Source of the DNA: Thermocatellispora tengchongensis
GTDB lineage: Bacteria > Actinomycetota > Actinomycetes > Streptosporangiales > Streptosporangiaceae
Assembly: GCF_014202315.1 (NCBI RefSeq)
Contig: NZ_JACHGN010000015.1
Span: 124,001-188,000 of the forward strand
Reading direction: 5' to 3'
DNA length: 64,000 nucleotides
In this document: positions 8,661 to 18,224 of the stretch, piece by piece
Position numbering within the stretch: the stretch's first letter is position 1
Layout of the letters: each line of letters opens with the position of its first letter
Program-made: the position numbers and the translations under genes
The notes under the pieces: generated by a model
The model's input: only the letters and a program-made list of their open reading frames with translations
Told to the model about the DNA's origin: nothing
The model's database searches: none

Positions 8661-11600
8661 TCAATGACCGGGTTCGGCTTCCCGGCTGCCCAGTTCCTCG
8701 AACAGTCGCATCGCCCGCTTCTGATAGGCGACGGCGTCGGCCTCGTCCGCGGCGTTGCCGAGCGTACGAAGAGTCCGCGCCTCGCCCAGGCGGTGTCCGG
8801 TCTCGCAGTGGATCTCCAACGCCAGTCGCGCCTGCCGGACTGCCGTGGCTCGATCTCCCGCCGCCAGAGCGATGTCGGCGTGTGCGCTGAGAGCGAGTCC
8901 TTCGACGACTCGGAAGGATCGCTCGCGGGCGAGCCTCAGAGCTTGATCCGCGAAGGACTCCGCCTCGGCCCTACCCAGGCCGGCTGCCGCGTTCGCCAGG
9001 CCGGTGAGAGCGACCGCCTTGACGTAGAAATGATCGTCGGCGGCCAGTTCCACCGCTCGCAGATGGTGATCCATGGCCTCGGCGTGATGGCCCGTGCGGT
9101 CGTGCACCCTGCCCAGGGCGTTGCGCGCCATCGCCTCGGCGAGGCGGTTCTCCATCTCCTGGCTGCACGCCAGTGCTCGTCGCCCGAAGTCCAGTGCTCG
9201 CTCGTATCGGCCCAGCGCACAGTGGACATCGGTGAGAGCGGTCAGGCAGTGGGGCTCGACGGTGCGGTTTCCGGCCTCTTCGAGAAGACGCAGCGCTCGA
9301 TCGAGGTGCCTCAGCGCGTCGTCGAACCTCCCGAGCAGATGACAGACTTCACCAAGGTTGGTGGCGATGATGCCATCGCGATCGGCATGGAGCGGAAGAG
9401 CCTGAGTCAGATGGTGGAAGGCGGCATGCAGGTGGCCGAGCTGGGCGTAGGCCATGCCGAGGTTCACATGCTTGACACCCAGCCAGGCCGAACGGCCATC
9501 CTGCTCATCCAGCTTGATGCCGTCACGCAAGCAGCGGACCGCCTCCGCCAGTTGCCCGTGCCGCATGTGGTAGCCGGCGAGATTGTTCCGGATGGAGGAC
9601 TGCCCTTCCTTCCATCCGCTCTTGTCAGCCGCTGACAATGCCTCGGCGTACAACGAGAGCTCGTCACACTGTCCCTGGAACGCGTACGCGTCCGCGAGAG
9701 CCAGCGTGGCTGCCGCCGTTCCCGGCACATCACCTTCCTCACGAGCGACCGTGACGGCCGTCCGCGCGCACGACAACCAGTCACCCGTACGCCCGCTCGC
9801 CCAGAAGTAGCTGCGCATGGCATCCGTGAGCAGCCACGTCGCCTGCCGCGGACCCGACAGCGCCGCTTGCTGGACCGCCGCAACGAGGTTGCGATGCTCG
9901 GCCGCCAGCCACGCCGTCGCCGAGGTGAGGTCGTCGAAACCGGCGGCCGTCACACCGGTACGGTCGGTGGGCAGGGGCAGCCTGGCCCAGTGAGGATGGC
10001 TCCGTTCGACGGCGGCACGGATGCTGCGCAGGTACCAGTCGTACAGCCGTCGCCTGGCCGTCTGTCGGCTCTCCGGGCTCTCCTCCGCCTCGGCGCGTTC
10101 GGCCGCGTACAGGCGCAGCAGGTCGTGAAACCGGTAGCGGCCGGGTGCGTACTCGTGGATCAGATGCGCGGTGGCGAGCCGCGCGAGTTGCCGGCCGGCG
10201 TGCTCGACGGCGGAACCGCTGAGGGCGGCGGCGGCCTCGGCGGTGAAGTCAGCGCCGGGCACCAGCCCGAGCAGCCGGAACATGGCGCGGTCGTGCGGCC
10301 GCAGGGCGGCATAGGACAGGTCCAACGTCCCTTGGACGGCGCTCTGCTCGTCGCCCTCGATGCGCAGTTCGGCGAGCCGGTTGCCCTCACGCAACTCGGC
10401 CACGTAGGCGGCCAGGCTGTCGAATCGGCCGAGAGTGAGGTTGGCGATCGCGATACGCAGTGCCAGCGGAAGGTGGGCGCACAGCCGCCCCAGTTCCGCC
10501 GCCGCTCCCGGCTCCGCCCGTGTCCGGTGCGAGCCGAGGGTGGAGGCCAGGAGTTCGGCGGTTTCCTGTGGTGAGAAGACGCCGAGTGTCAGATGCGAGG
10601 TATCACCGTGCATGGACAAGCCGCGCAGTTGGTCTCGGCTGGTGACCAGCACCACGCAGTCCGAACCTGGCAAAAGCGGGCGTACCTGCGCCACATCGCG
10701 CGCATTGTCCAGCAACATCAGGACACGCCGATCCGCCAGCATGGTACGCAGGAGCGCCGACCGGGCGTCGAGGTCCGCGGGGATCCGCTGGGCCGGGACG
10801 CCCAGGCTCTGCAGCATCATCTCCAGCGCGGTCCCCGGCTCGATCGGCCTTTCATGGCCGAAACCACGCAGGTTAACGTAGAGCTGCCCGTGGGAGAACC
10901 ACTGGCTCGTCCGGTGTCCCCAGTGAACGGCCAGAGCGGTCTTGCCGACGCCCGCGGTACCGACGATCACCGCGATCCTGGGCATCCGCGTCGCCTGGTC
11001 ATCGGACGGCCGGAGCAGGGCGTCCAGGGTTCGCAGCTCGCCGAGACGGCCTGTGAACGCGGCGGTGTCGGAGGGGAGCTGCCGCGGACACACCTCCGCC
11101 GGCCCCTCCTGCTGGTGCTCCGGTTCGGCGCCGACCCGGGGAGCGCTCCTTGGTGACATCAGGGCCGGCTCGGCGTCCAGGATCGACTGATGGAGGCGAC
11201 GCAGATCGTCTCCTGGATCGATGCCGAGCTCCTCTCTCAGCAGGCTCGCTATGGTGTGGTACGCCTGCAGCGCCTCGGCTTGCCGGCCGCACCTGTACAG
11301 GGCGAGCATGAGCTGCGTCCAGAGCCGTTCCCGCAGGGGATGCGCGGCGGTGGCCGTCTGGAGCTCGGCGACGATCTGCTCGTGGCGGCCGGCCTGGAGA
11401 GCCAGTTCGAGCCAGCGTTCCAGCGCCTGCAGCCGTTCCTCGTCGAGGCGCCCGGCGTGGTCACGATGCAGCGACTCCGACGGCACGTCGGCGAGCGCGG
11501 GCCCGCGCCACAGATCCAGCGCGGCGCGGAGCAGCCCGGCCTCGGCGTTCTGCTCCGTCGCTTGTTCCGCACGGCGGACGAGATCGTGGAACCGGGCGAC

Positions 11601-11942
11601 GTCGACCTCGTCGTCACCGACCTGAATCAGGTATCCGTGGTGGCGGGTGTGGATCAGCTGCTTGCCTTCCCGGCGGTTGCCGAGAACGTGCCGCAACCTG
11701 GCGATATGTGTATGCAACGCCGCTCTTGCGTCGTTCGGCGTGCCTTCGTGCCACATATGCTCGATCAGGTGGTCCGCGGAGACGTACTGGTTGGGGTGTA
11801 ACAGAAGCGTGGCCAGCGCGATGCGTTGCTTGGCGGCGGGAACGACGATTCGCCGCCCCTGCCTGGTCACCTCCATCGGGCCCAGGATCCCGAAGGCGGT
11901 TCCCGATCCCTTGCTCATCCCTTGTTGCTCCGCCTGCGGCAA
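8661..11942 (-). CDS. AfsR-like SARP regulator with NB-ARC and TPR domains
   Basis: A 1093-residue transcriptional activator. Residues 10-105 form the OmpR-type winged helix (FGILGPMEVTRQGRRIVVPAAK at its start). The bacterial transcriptional activation domain follows to about residue 255. An NB-ARC ATPase with P-loop VGTAGVGKTALAV starts near residue 330, and the last 400 residues are TPR repeats. This is the AfsR/large SARP plan; such proteins switch on secondary metabolism by binding heptamer repeats. The TTG start is preceded by GACAGGAG at good spacing; ATG at 11918 is an alternative. It stands alone, convergent with the CPBP gene. The likely target is a nearby cluster, but none is proven. 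Confidence 0.88.
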   Translation of the reverse strand: MPQAEQQGMSKGSGTAFGILGPMEVTRQGRRIVVPAAKQRIALATLLLHPNQYVSADHLIEHMWHEGTPNDARAALHTHIARLRHVLGNRREGKQLIHTRHHGYLIQVGDDEVDVARFHDLVRRAEQATEQNAEAGLLRAALDLWRGPALADVPSESLHRDHAGRLDEERLQALERWLELALQAGRHEQIVAELQTATAAHPLRERLWTQLMLALYRCGRQAEALQAYHTIASLLREELGIDPGDDLRRLHQSILDAEPALMSPRSAPRVGAEPEHQQEGPAEVCPRQLPSDTAAFTGRLGELRTLDALLRPSDDQATRMPRIAVIVGTAGVGKTALAVHWGHRTSQWFSHGQLYVNLRGFGHERPIEPGTALEMMLQSLGVPAQRIPADLDARSALLRTMLADRRVLMLLDNARDVAQVRPLLPGSDCVVLVTSRDQLRGLSMHGDTSHLTLGVFSPQETAELLASTLGSHRTRAEPGAAAELGRLCAHLPLALRIAIANLTLGRFDSLAAYVAELREGNRLAELRIEGDEQSAVQGTLDLSYAALRPHDRAMFRLLGLVPGADFTAEAAAALSGSAVEHAGRQLARLATAHLIHEYAPGRYRFHDLLRLYAAERAEAEESPESRQTARRRLYDWYLRSIRAAVERSHPHWARLPLPTDRTGVTAAGFDDLTSATAWLAAEHRNLVAAVQQAALSGPRQATWLLTDAMRSYFWASGRTGDWLSCARTAVTVAREEGDVPGTAAATLALADAYAFQGQCDELSLYAEALSAADKSGWKEGQSSIRNNLAGYHMRHGQLAEAVRCLRDGIKLDEQDGRSAWLGVKHVNLGMAYAQLGHLHAAFHHLTQALPLHADRDGIIATNLGEVCHLLGRFDDALRHLDRALRLLEEAGNRTVEPHCLTALTDVHCALGRYERALDFGRRALACSQEMENRLAEAMARNALGRVHDRTGHHAEAMDHHLRAVELAADDHFYVKAVALTGLANAAAGLGRAEAESFADQALRLARERSFRVVEGLALSAHADIALAAGDRATAVRQARLALEIHCETGHRLGEARTLRTLGNAADEADAVAYQKRAMRLFEELGSREAEPGH

Positions 11943-12098
11943 GGTCTGCTCCTGTCGCCGTGATGACCCGGGCTGAGGTAACGGGATTCTGCCTCACTAC
12001 TGGCACATTCGGACCGTCTTCCATTTTCCCGTCATACCTGCCGCGGCGACTGCTCTCCCGTACGGGGGCGAACAAAGCGTCCCATCTGGAGGATCCTC

Positions 12099-12666
12099 AT
12101 GCCTGTCGATCGCGCGGCTTCCCGTCCCCGTCGGGCCGGTGGCCTGGCTGCTGTGGCAGCAGCGGCCGCCTTGTGTGCCGTTTGCACTGTCACCCCTGTG
12201 CCGGCCGCCGCGCAGGCGGATCCCGAGGGCCAGAAGGTGCAGCAGTCGCTGGACGCGCTGACCGAGAGCCGGCGTTTCCCGGGTGCGCTCGCCCAGCGGC
12301 GTAGCTGGACGGGGCATGCCACAACGTTCCGATCCGGTACGGCGGCGCTCGGCACCGGATGTCCCATGGTGGGCGCGGACGCGCGGTTGCGAGTGGCCAG
12401 CACCACCAAGATCTTCACGGCTGTCGTCGTGCTGCAACTGGCGGCGAAGGGGCGGATCCGACTGGACGCACCGGTCGAGCGTTACCTGCCCGGAGTGGTC
12501 CGCGGAACGGGTGCGGGCGCCGGAATCGACGGGCGCGCGAATACGGCGTGGGATCGATGAGAAGGGCACGCAGGTCATGGTGTACACCACCTCCAGGCCG
12601 GACACCGTCGCCGAGGCACGACAGGTGACCGACCTGGTGGGCACGGCCTTCTGCGCCTGGCGATGA
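12099..12666 (+). pseudogene. Internally deleted secreted serine hydrolase
   Basis: The 5' part (12099 to about 12545) encodes a clean signal peptide (RRAGGLAAVAAAAALCAV, cleavage after AAA) and the beta-lactamase SxxK motif in ASTTK. The 3' part (about 12550-12666), in another frame, encodes EKGTQVMVYTTSRPDTVAE and a Cys near the end, the usual C-terminus of secreted D-Ala-D-Ala carboxypeptidase-like proteins. The middle 200 or so residues with the YxN and HxG motifs are gone. The fusion shifts frame, so a translated product would stop at 12560 as an inactive 153-residue fragment. I call it a pseudogene made by an internal deletion. Confidence 0.75.
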
Positions 12667-12699
12667 GCACGGTGATGGCCCGAGGCCGGGCGCCTGGGC

Positions 12700-13023
12700 G
12701 TGGCCGTGTTCCTGTCCCTGACGGTCGTGCTGAGCGCACCGGCCCAGACTGCCGTGATCACGACCGGTGAACGGCTGTGGGCCCTGCCTCTCATGCTCGC
12801 TCCGGGAGCAGCGGCCCTGGCGACCCGATGGGTGCTGGGTGAGGCAGTCGTGCAGGGCGCGTTCGACAAGGCCACGACCGGCGGCCACGGCTGGCTGTGG
12901 GTCGGCGAACAGGGACTGCTGTTGATCGCGGCCAACATGGCTCTGGTCGTCATCATCGGCGTCAGCCGCTGGACCATCCGAAGGTCGCCCGGGAGCCACC
13001 CGGAGGTGCTCCTTCGCCCGTGA
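12700..13023 (+). pseudogene. Internally deleted CPBP-type membrane protein
   Basis: This 107-residue frame joins an N-terminal piece typical of CPBP proteins (a hydrophobic helix, then PLMLAPGAAALATRWVLGE) to a C-terminal piece typical of the same family (VQGAFDKATTGGHGWLWVGEQG plus a last hydrophobic helix). The catalytic EExxxR and HxxxN regions between them are missing. An in-frame stop lies at 12673-12675. The join falls near VLGE/AVVQ and keeps frame. I infer a remnant of a CPBP gene rather than a working small protein; the family match is from memory of the family pattern and should be checked. Confidence 0.5.
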
Positions 13024-13112
13024 CGGCCACTCCAGTCCTCTGGAAGTCACGTGCAACGGCGAGCGCTCCCTGAAGCACGCGGCGCCGATGGACAGCCGGT
13101 CGGGGTCCACAG

Positions 13113-13466
13113 GTGATCCCCGGGTTCACCAGCACGCTTCCCGACCCGTCCGGGCTGATGTTCTCCTTCGTCGGCAAGGCCAACATGAAGGCCAACTTCC
13201 TCAACGCCGCGAACTTCACCACCGACACCGTGGAGAAGAACTATCCGGCTCTCGCCCCGGAAAGCGCCGCGACGTACGACAGGGAAGCGCGTTGGGCGGC
13301 CACCCGGGCCGTTCTCACCGAGGTCGCCGAGCAGGTGCCGTACGTGCCGCTCTTCACCCGCCAGAACGTGTACACGATGGCCAGTGGGCTGACCTACCTC
13401 CGGTCGCCGAGCTTCTACGACAAGGTGAGCGGCACCTGGATCGACCTGGTGCGTTCGAGCAAATGA
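13113..13466 (+). pseudogene. C-terminal fragment of an oligopeptide-binding protein
   Basis: The 117 residues match the end of family 5 (DppA/OppA-like) solute-binding proteins: TLPDPSGLMFSFVGKANMKANFLN, then QVPYVPLFTRQNVYTMASGL and a final ID-rich stretch. The first 400 or so residues, including the lipoprotein signal, are absent and the upstream sequence shows no trace of them. The frame ends in ATGA, overlapping the start of the permease, so it was once the first gene of the transporter operon. Without its N-terminus it cannot bind ligand or reach the cell surface. Confidence 0.7.
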
Positions 13467-14429
13467 CGATCGTCCGCTTTCTGGCGCGCCGGCTGGGCGC
13501 CACGCTGCTGTTGCTGCTGGTGCTCAGCTTCCTGGTGTTCACGCTGCTCGCGGCGAGCCCCGGCTCGCCGTTGCAGACCCTGATCGGCGCTCGGCCCCCA
13601 TCGCCCGAGCTCCTGGCGGCGGTCGAGGCCAAGTACCACCTGGACCAGCCGTTCCTGGTCCAGTACTGGCACTGGCTCACCGGCGCCGCCCGCCTGGACC
13701 TCGGCCAGTCGATCTCCGTCCAGACCGACCTGGCCGTGCTCGCCCTGATCGGGGACCGCGCGGCGATCTCGGTACAGCTCGGGATCTACGCGGTGGTGCT
13801 CGTGCTCGGCTTCGGCATCCCGCTCGGCATGGCGGCCGGCATCCGGCGCGGCAGCGCCACCGACCGGACCGTGTCGTTCCTGGCGACGTTCTGCATCAGC
13901 GCGCCGCCGTTCGTGCTGTCCATCGCGCTGCTGTACGTGTTCGGCGTGGCCCTCGGCTGGTTCCCCGTCTACGGGGTCGGCGAGGGGTTCAGCGAGCGGA
14001 TCGTCCACCTGACCATGCCCGCGGCGGCGCTGGCCGGATTCCTGTCGGCCGTGGTCATCCGGCAGACCAGGGCGGCGACCCCTGACCGTGATGCAGCAGG
14101 ACTTCATCACCTTCGCCCGTATCCGGGGGCTGAGCCCCGCGCGCGTCCTGGTCCGCTACGCGCTGCGCAACTCCGCCCTTCCCGTGGTGACCAGCGCCGG
14201 ACTGCTGCTGATCGCCACGCTGTCGGCGGGACTGTTCGTGGAGCAGGTGTTCTCCCTGCCCGGGATCGGCACCCTGCTGCTGCAAGCGGTCATCAACAAG
14301 GACATCCCCGTGGTACAGGGGCTCGCCATCCTCATGGGGGCCGTGGTGGCGGTGGTCAACCTGGCGGTGGACCTGCTCGGACTGGCCCTCGACCCGCGTA
14401 CGCGAACGATCTCGAAGGCAGGTGCCTGA
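13463..14429 (+). pseudogene. DppB-like peptide ABC permease, frameshifted
   Basis: The reading frame starts at ATG 13463 with a typical permease N-terminus (six-helix plan; AASPGSPLQTL, LDLGQSIS). It runs normally to VVIRQTRAAT near 14080, where it enters junk. The second half (QQDFITFARIRGLSPARVLVRYALRN, the EAA loop, onward) continues in the next frame to 14429. Removing one C from the CCCC run at 14079-14082 restores a continuous protein of about 321 residues. The break is either a true mutation or a sequencing error. The end overlaps the second permease by ATGA-type coupling. Confidence 0.75.
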
Positions 14430-15286
14430 TGGCGACGATCGCGGCCACCGTCTCGTCCACCGCGCGCGGCGTGGCCAGAGCCCCGGTCATGGTGCGGCTG
14501 GCCGCCGCCTTCCTGCTGCTGGTCGCCGTCCTGGCGGTGGCCGGGCCGTGGCTGGCGCCCTACGATCCGGCCGCCCAGGACCTGATGCTGAACGTGTCGG
14601 GACCGAGCGGCGCCCACTGGCTCGGCACCGACCAGCTCGGCGCCGACGTGCTGTCGCAGGTCCTCGCGGGAACCCGGGCCGCCCTGATCGGGCCGCTGGT
14701 CGTGGCCCTCGGCACGGTCGTGCTCGGCGCCTCACTGGGCATCCTGGCCGGCTACCGCGGTGGCTGGATCGACGCGCTGCTGAACCGGCTCGCCGATCTG
14801 ATGTACGCCCTCCCCTCGCTCCTGGTGATCATCGTGCTGGTCGGCGTCGTGGGCGGCGGCTACTGGTTCGCCGTGCTGGTGCTGACCGTGCTCTCGCTGC
14901 CCAGCGAGATCCGGCTGTGCCGCAGCGCCACCCTGGCGCAGGCCCGCCTGCCGTACATCGACGCCGCCCGCACCCTCGGCCTGCCCGCCGGGCGGATCAT
15001 GGCCAGGCACCTGCTGCCCAACATCATGCCGACCGTGATCGCCACCTTCCTGCTGGACTTCGTCACCGCCCTGATCGGCCTGTCGGGCCTGTCCTACCTC
15101 GGCCTGGGCGCCCCGCCCGGCACACCCGACTGGGGCACCCTGCTCCAGAGCGGCCAGAACCTGCTGGCGGACAACCCGTGGATCTCGCTGGCCCCCGGCG
15201 CCATGATCGCCCTCACCGCGACCTGCTTCACCCTGCTCGGCGACTGGCTCTACGACCGCTACTCCGCGAACGGCGACCACTCATGA
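14429..15286 (+). CDS. DppC-like peptide ABC transporter permease
   Basis: A 285-residue inner-membrane permease of the oligopeptide/nickel family. It has an N-terminal helix, the periplasmic motif HWLGTDQLGADVLSQ that typifies DppC/OppC, and the cytoplasmic EAA loop (AARTLGLPAGRIMARHLLPN) that docks to the ATPase. The ATG overlaps the stop of the preceding permease frame and the gene ends in ATGA overlap with the ATPase gene. It looks intact, but its permease partner carries a frameshift and its binding protein is truncated, so the transporter may be dead. Confidence 0.88.
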   Translation: MATIAATVSSTARGVARAPVMVRLAAAFLLLVAVLAVAGPWLAPYDPAAQDLMLNVSGPSGAHWLGTDQLGADVLSQVLAGTRAALIGPLVVALGTVVLGASLGILAGYRGGWIDALLNRLADLMYALPSLLVIIVLVGVVGGGYWFAVLVLTVLSLPSEIRLCRSATLAQARLPYIDAARTLGLPAGRIMARHLLPNIMPTVIATFLLDFVTALIGLSGLSYLGLGAPPGTPDWGTLLQSGQNLLADNPWISLAPGAMIALTATCFTLLGDWLYDRYSANGDHS

Positions 15287-17070
15287 GCCCACTTCTCACC
15301 GTCACCGATCTGTGCGTACGCGCGGGGGACAAGACCCTGGTCCGGGACGTCGGCTTCGCGCTGGAGGCCGGGCAGAGCCTGGGCATCGTGGGCGAGTCGG
15401 GCAGCGGCAAGACCATGACCGCCCGCGCCGTCCTGGCCGCCCTCCCCGCCGGGGTCACCGCGAGCGGCGAGATCGTCTTCGACGGCATCCCCATGGTCGG
15501 CCGCAGGGAACGCGACCTGCGCCCGCTGCGCGGCACCCGCGTCAGCATGGTGATGCAGGACCCCTTCACCGCGCTCAACCCGTTGCAGACCATCGGCGAG
15601 CACATCCGCGAGTCCCTGCCCCGGCGGGTACGGCGTGACCGTGCGACCGCCCGCAGCGAGGTCGCCCGCCGCCTGGCGGAGGTCGGCCTGGACTCCGCCG
15701 AGGTCGCGGGCAGGTACCCCTTCCAACTGTCGGGCGGCATGCGGCAGCGCGTGGCCATCGCCGCCGCGCTCGCCGCGGACCCCGACCTGCTGATCGCCGA
15801 CGAGCCCACCACCGCGCTGGACGCCTCCACCCAGGCCGAGATCCTGCGCCTGCTGCACAAGCTCCAGCGCGACCGCGGCATGGCGCTCGTACTCATCACG
15901 CACGACCTGCGCGTGGCCTTCTCCGTGTGCGACCGGGTCCTGGTCATGTACGCGGGATCGGTCGTGGAGGACGCCCCCTCGGCGGCGCTCATGGAGGTGC
16001 CCGAGCACCCGTACACGCTCGGCCTGCTCATGGCCGAACCGCCGGTCACGCACGTGGTCGAGACCCTCACCGCGATCCCCGGCAGCGTCCCACGGGCCGA
16101 CGACGTGGCCACCCGGTGCGCCTTCGCCGCCCGCTGCGACTGGCACGTCCCGCAGTGCGCCGCGTCCCGGCCCCCGCTCGCGCCGGTCGGCCCAGGCCAC
16201 CTGTCGGCCTGCACGCGCCTGGACGAGATCCGCCCCGGCCTGCGACAGCGCCGGGAGCGGGCCGCGGCCCCCGCCACGGCCACGCCTCCGCCCGCGGGCA
16301 CGCCGATCCTCACCGTGTCCGGGCTGAGCATGACCTACCGCACCACCTCGATGGTCTCCCGTGCCACGGCGAAACAGGCCGTACGGGACGTCTCCTTCGA
16401 GATCGCCGAAGGCGAGTCGCTCGGCCTGATCGGCGAGACGGGCTCGGGCAAGACCACCATCGCCCGGTGCATCCTCGGCCTGCAGACCGCGACCGGCGGC
16501 ACGATCCGCCTCGGCGACCTCGACGTCTCCGACCACCGGCGGCTCAGCGCGAAGGAGCGCCGCCGAGCCGCCCGGCTGGTCCAGGTCGTCTTCCAGGACC
16601 CCTACTCCTCGCTCAACCCCATGCTCACCATCGGCGCCGCTCTGGAGGAGGCGATCGCGGTCGGCGGCACCGGCCAGAGCGCCGGCGAACTGCTGGAGAT
16701 GATCGGCCTGCCCGCCTCCTACGCCGGGCGCAGGCCCAGTGCCCTGTCCGGCGGCCAGCGCCAGCGGGTGGCCATCGCCCGCGCCCTCGCGGTCCGGCCC
16801 AGGCTGCTGATCTGCGACGAGCCGGTGGCCGCGCTGGACGTGTCGGTCCAGGCCCAGATCCTGGAGCTGCTGCGCCAGATCCGCCGGGCGCACGGCACGA
16901 GCATGCTGTTCATCACCCACGACCTGTCGGTGGTACGGCAGATGACCGACCGCGCCATCGTGCTGCGCCACGGCGAGATCGTCGAGAGCGGCGACACCGC
17001 CCAGGTCCTGGACAACCCACGGCACCCCTATACCGTCAGCCTGGTCGAGTCGGTCCCGGGACACCAGTAG
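15283..17070 (+). CDS. Fused DppD-DppF peptide ABC transporter ATPase
   Basis: A 595-residue protein with two complete ABC ATPase domains. The first (residues 1-320) has Walker A GESGSGKT, signature LSGGMRQRV and Walker B LLIADEPTT, and ends in the oligopeptide-family C-terminal extension (CAFAARCDWHVPQC). The second (about 340-595) has GETGSGKT, LSGGQRQRV and LLICDEPVA. Fusion of the two subunits into one chain is common in actinobacterial peptide transporters. It should energise import of di- or oligopeptides. It overlaps dppC by four bases. Confidence 0.9.
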   Translation: MSPLLTVTDLCVRAGDKTLVRDVGFALEAGQSLGIVGESGSGKTMTARAVLAALPAGVTASGEIVFDGIPMVGRRERDLRPLRGTRVSMVMQDPFTALNPLQTIGEHIRESLPRRVRRDRATARSEVARRLAEVGLDSAEVAGRYPFQLSGGMRQRVAIAAALAADPDLLIADEPTTALDASTQAEILRLLHKLQRDRGMALVLITHDLRVAFSVCDRVLVMYAGSVVEDAPSAALMEVPEHPYTLGLLMAEPPVTHVVETLTAIPGSVPRADDVATRCAFAARCDWHVPQCAASRPPLAPVGPGHLSACTRLDEIRPGLRQRRERAAAPATATPPPAGTPILTVSGLSMTYRTTSMVSRATAKQAVRDVSFEIAEGESLGLIGETGSGKTTIARCILGLQTATGGTIRLGDLDVSDHRRLSAKERRRAARLVQVVFQDPYSSLNPMLTIGAALEEAIAVGGTGQSAGELLEMIGLPASYAGRRPSALSGGQRQRVAIARALAVRPRLLICDEPVAALDVSVQAQILELLRQIRRAHGTSMLFITHDLSVVRQMTDRAIVLRHGEIVESGDTAQVLDNPRHPYTVSLVESVPGHQ

Positions 17071-17207
17071 AAAGGCCGCTCCTCATGGCGGCTCCGGAAC
17101 CCGGTCGGCGACCCGAGGAGCGGGGTCAGATGCCGAACGCGCCCGGGTCGGCATCCGGCGCGCCGGCACCTGGCCGGGCGCACCCTGGTGGATCGGGAGC
17201 TGCAGCG

Positions 17208-17786
17208 TCAGGGCTTCAGGACGCGGTAGCGCATGTGGGTCACGGACACGCTTCCCGCGACGGGCTCCCCCTCCAGGATCAGCTCGGCCCGCTCCCCGGC
17301 GAACAGCGGCGTGCCCGCCCCCAGCAGCAGGGGGACGAGGTGGAGCCAAACCTCGTCGAGCAGGCCCGCGGCGAGCAACTGCCGAGCGACGTCCGCCCCC
17401 AGCACCAGGACGTCCTTGTCCCCTGCGGCGTCCTTGGCACGTCGGGCTGCGGCCTCCAGCCCATCGAAGGCGAACGTCCCGCCGTTGTCGCCGAGCAGGT
17501 CCTCCCTGGTCCGGTGGGTGACCACGAAGCTCGGGACGCCGGGCCACGGCGTGCCGCCCCACGGGCCCAAGCCGAGGTCGAAGGTACGCCGTCCGATGAC
17601 GACCGCTCCTACGGCCGCGTCCACCTGTCGGCGGATGCCGATGTCGACCCCGCCGTCCGGGCCATTCCCGGCCATCCACTCGTGCAGCCGTTCGCCGCCG
17701 TCCCCCATGGGCTCCTCCTTCCGGACGTTCGGTCCGGTGGTGAAGCCGTCCAGGGACATCGACACATCCAGCACCACCTTGCTCAT
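17208..17786 (-). CDS. Dihydrofolate reductase-like (RibD C-terminal domain) protein
   Basis: A 192-residue single-domain protein of the RibD_C/DHFR-like family. It opens with VVLDVSMSLDGFTTGP and has the nucleotide-binding style stretches AVVIGRRTFDLG and DVLVLGADVARQLLAAGL. Such proteins are NADPH-dependent reductases of mostly unknown substrate. The ATG at 17786 follows GAAGGA. It stands alone between the peptide transporter and an alpha/beta hydrolase. A homologous gene lies at 61.6 kb. Confidence 0.85.
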   Translation of the reverse strand: MSKVVLDVSMSLDGFTTGPNVRKEEPMGDGGERLHEWMAGNGPDGGVDIGIRRQVDAAVGAVVIGRRTFDLGLGPWGGTPWPGVPSFVVTHRTREDLLGDNGGTFAFDGLEAAARRAKDAAGDKDVLVLGADVARQLLAAGLLDEVWLHLVPLLLGAGTPLFAGERAELILEGEPVAGSVSVTHMRYRVLKP

Positions 17787-18224
17787 CGCGAGCCTTCCTT
17801 CGGTCCACCGGCGCCGCCATCCGGCGCCGTCACGAGTAGGTCGGAGCCGATCCGACGGTCTCGACACAGCGCCGGAAAGACCAATGGGAATGAACGTGAA
17901 GGTGGCCCCCTGGTCGGTGTGGCGGGCGGGGTCGGCGAAGGGCAGCGGGCAGTCAGGGCAGGTGCAGTGGGTCAGGCTGTCGCAGCCGGCATCGACCACC
18001 TGTGGTCAGGTCAGCGATCCGCGCCACATTAACGATCTTGGTCCGGGCGCGGGGGCGCAGGTCCCCTACTGCGCCGGCCTGCCAGGCGACCCTGATCGCC
18101 ACCTGGCCCGAGGAGCGCCGTGATCGCGCACTCGCCGTGTTCGTCCGCGCTGCGGCCGAGCTAGCCGCGCGGCGCTCAACCCGCGTCGCGCCGATAGGGG
18201 TCCCGGACTGGGGATCTCGCCTGT
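17787..18224. other. Gene-free stretch between minus-strand genes
   Basis: No frame here has both a start with a ribosome binding site and a recognisable domain. A short Cys-rich minus-strand stretch (CTCPDCPLPFADP, near 17945-17985) is in frame with the reductase but upstream of its good start; it may be debris. I see no RNA gene or clear terminator. Confidence 0.4.

Noticed and set aside
11137-11152. Partial match to the CebR-like box (GGGAGCGCTCC) inside the large SARP gene
   Set aside because: It lies within coding sequence, the second half of the palindrome is broken, and such GC-rich partial matches are expected by chance.
13050-13066. Partial CebR-like box (GAGCGCTCCC) in the decayed zone
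   Set aside because: One arm is incomplete and no intact gene or promoter follows.
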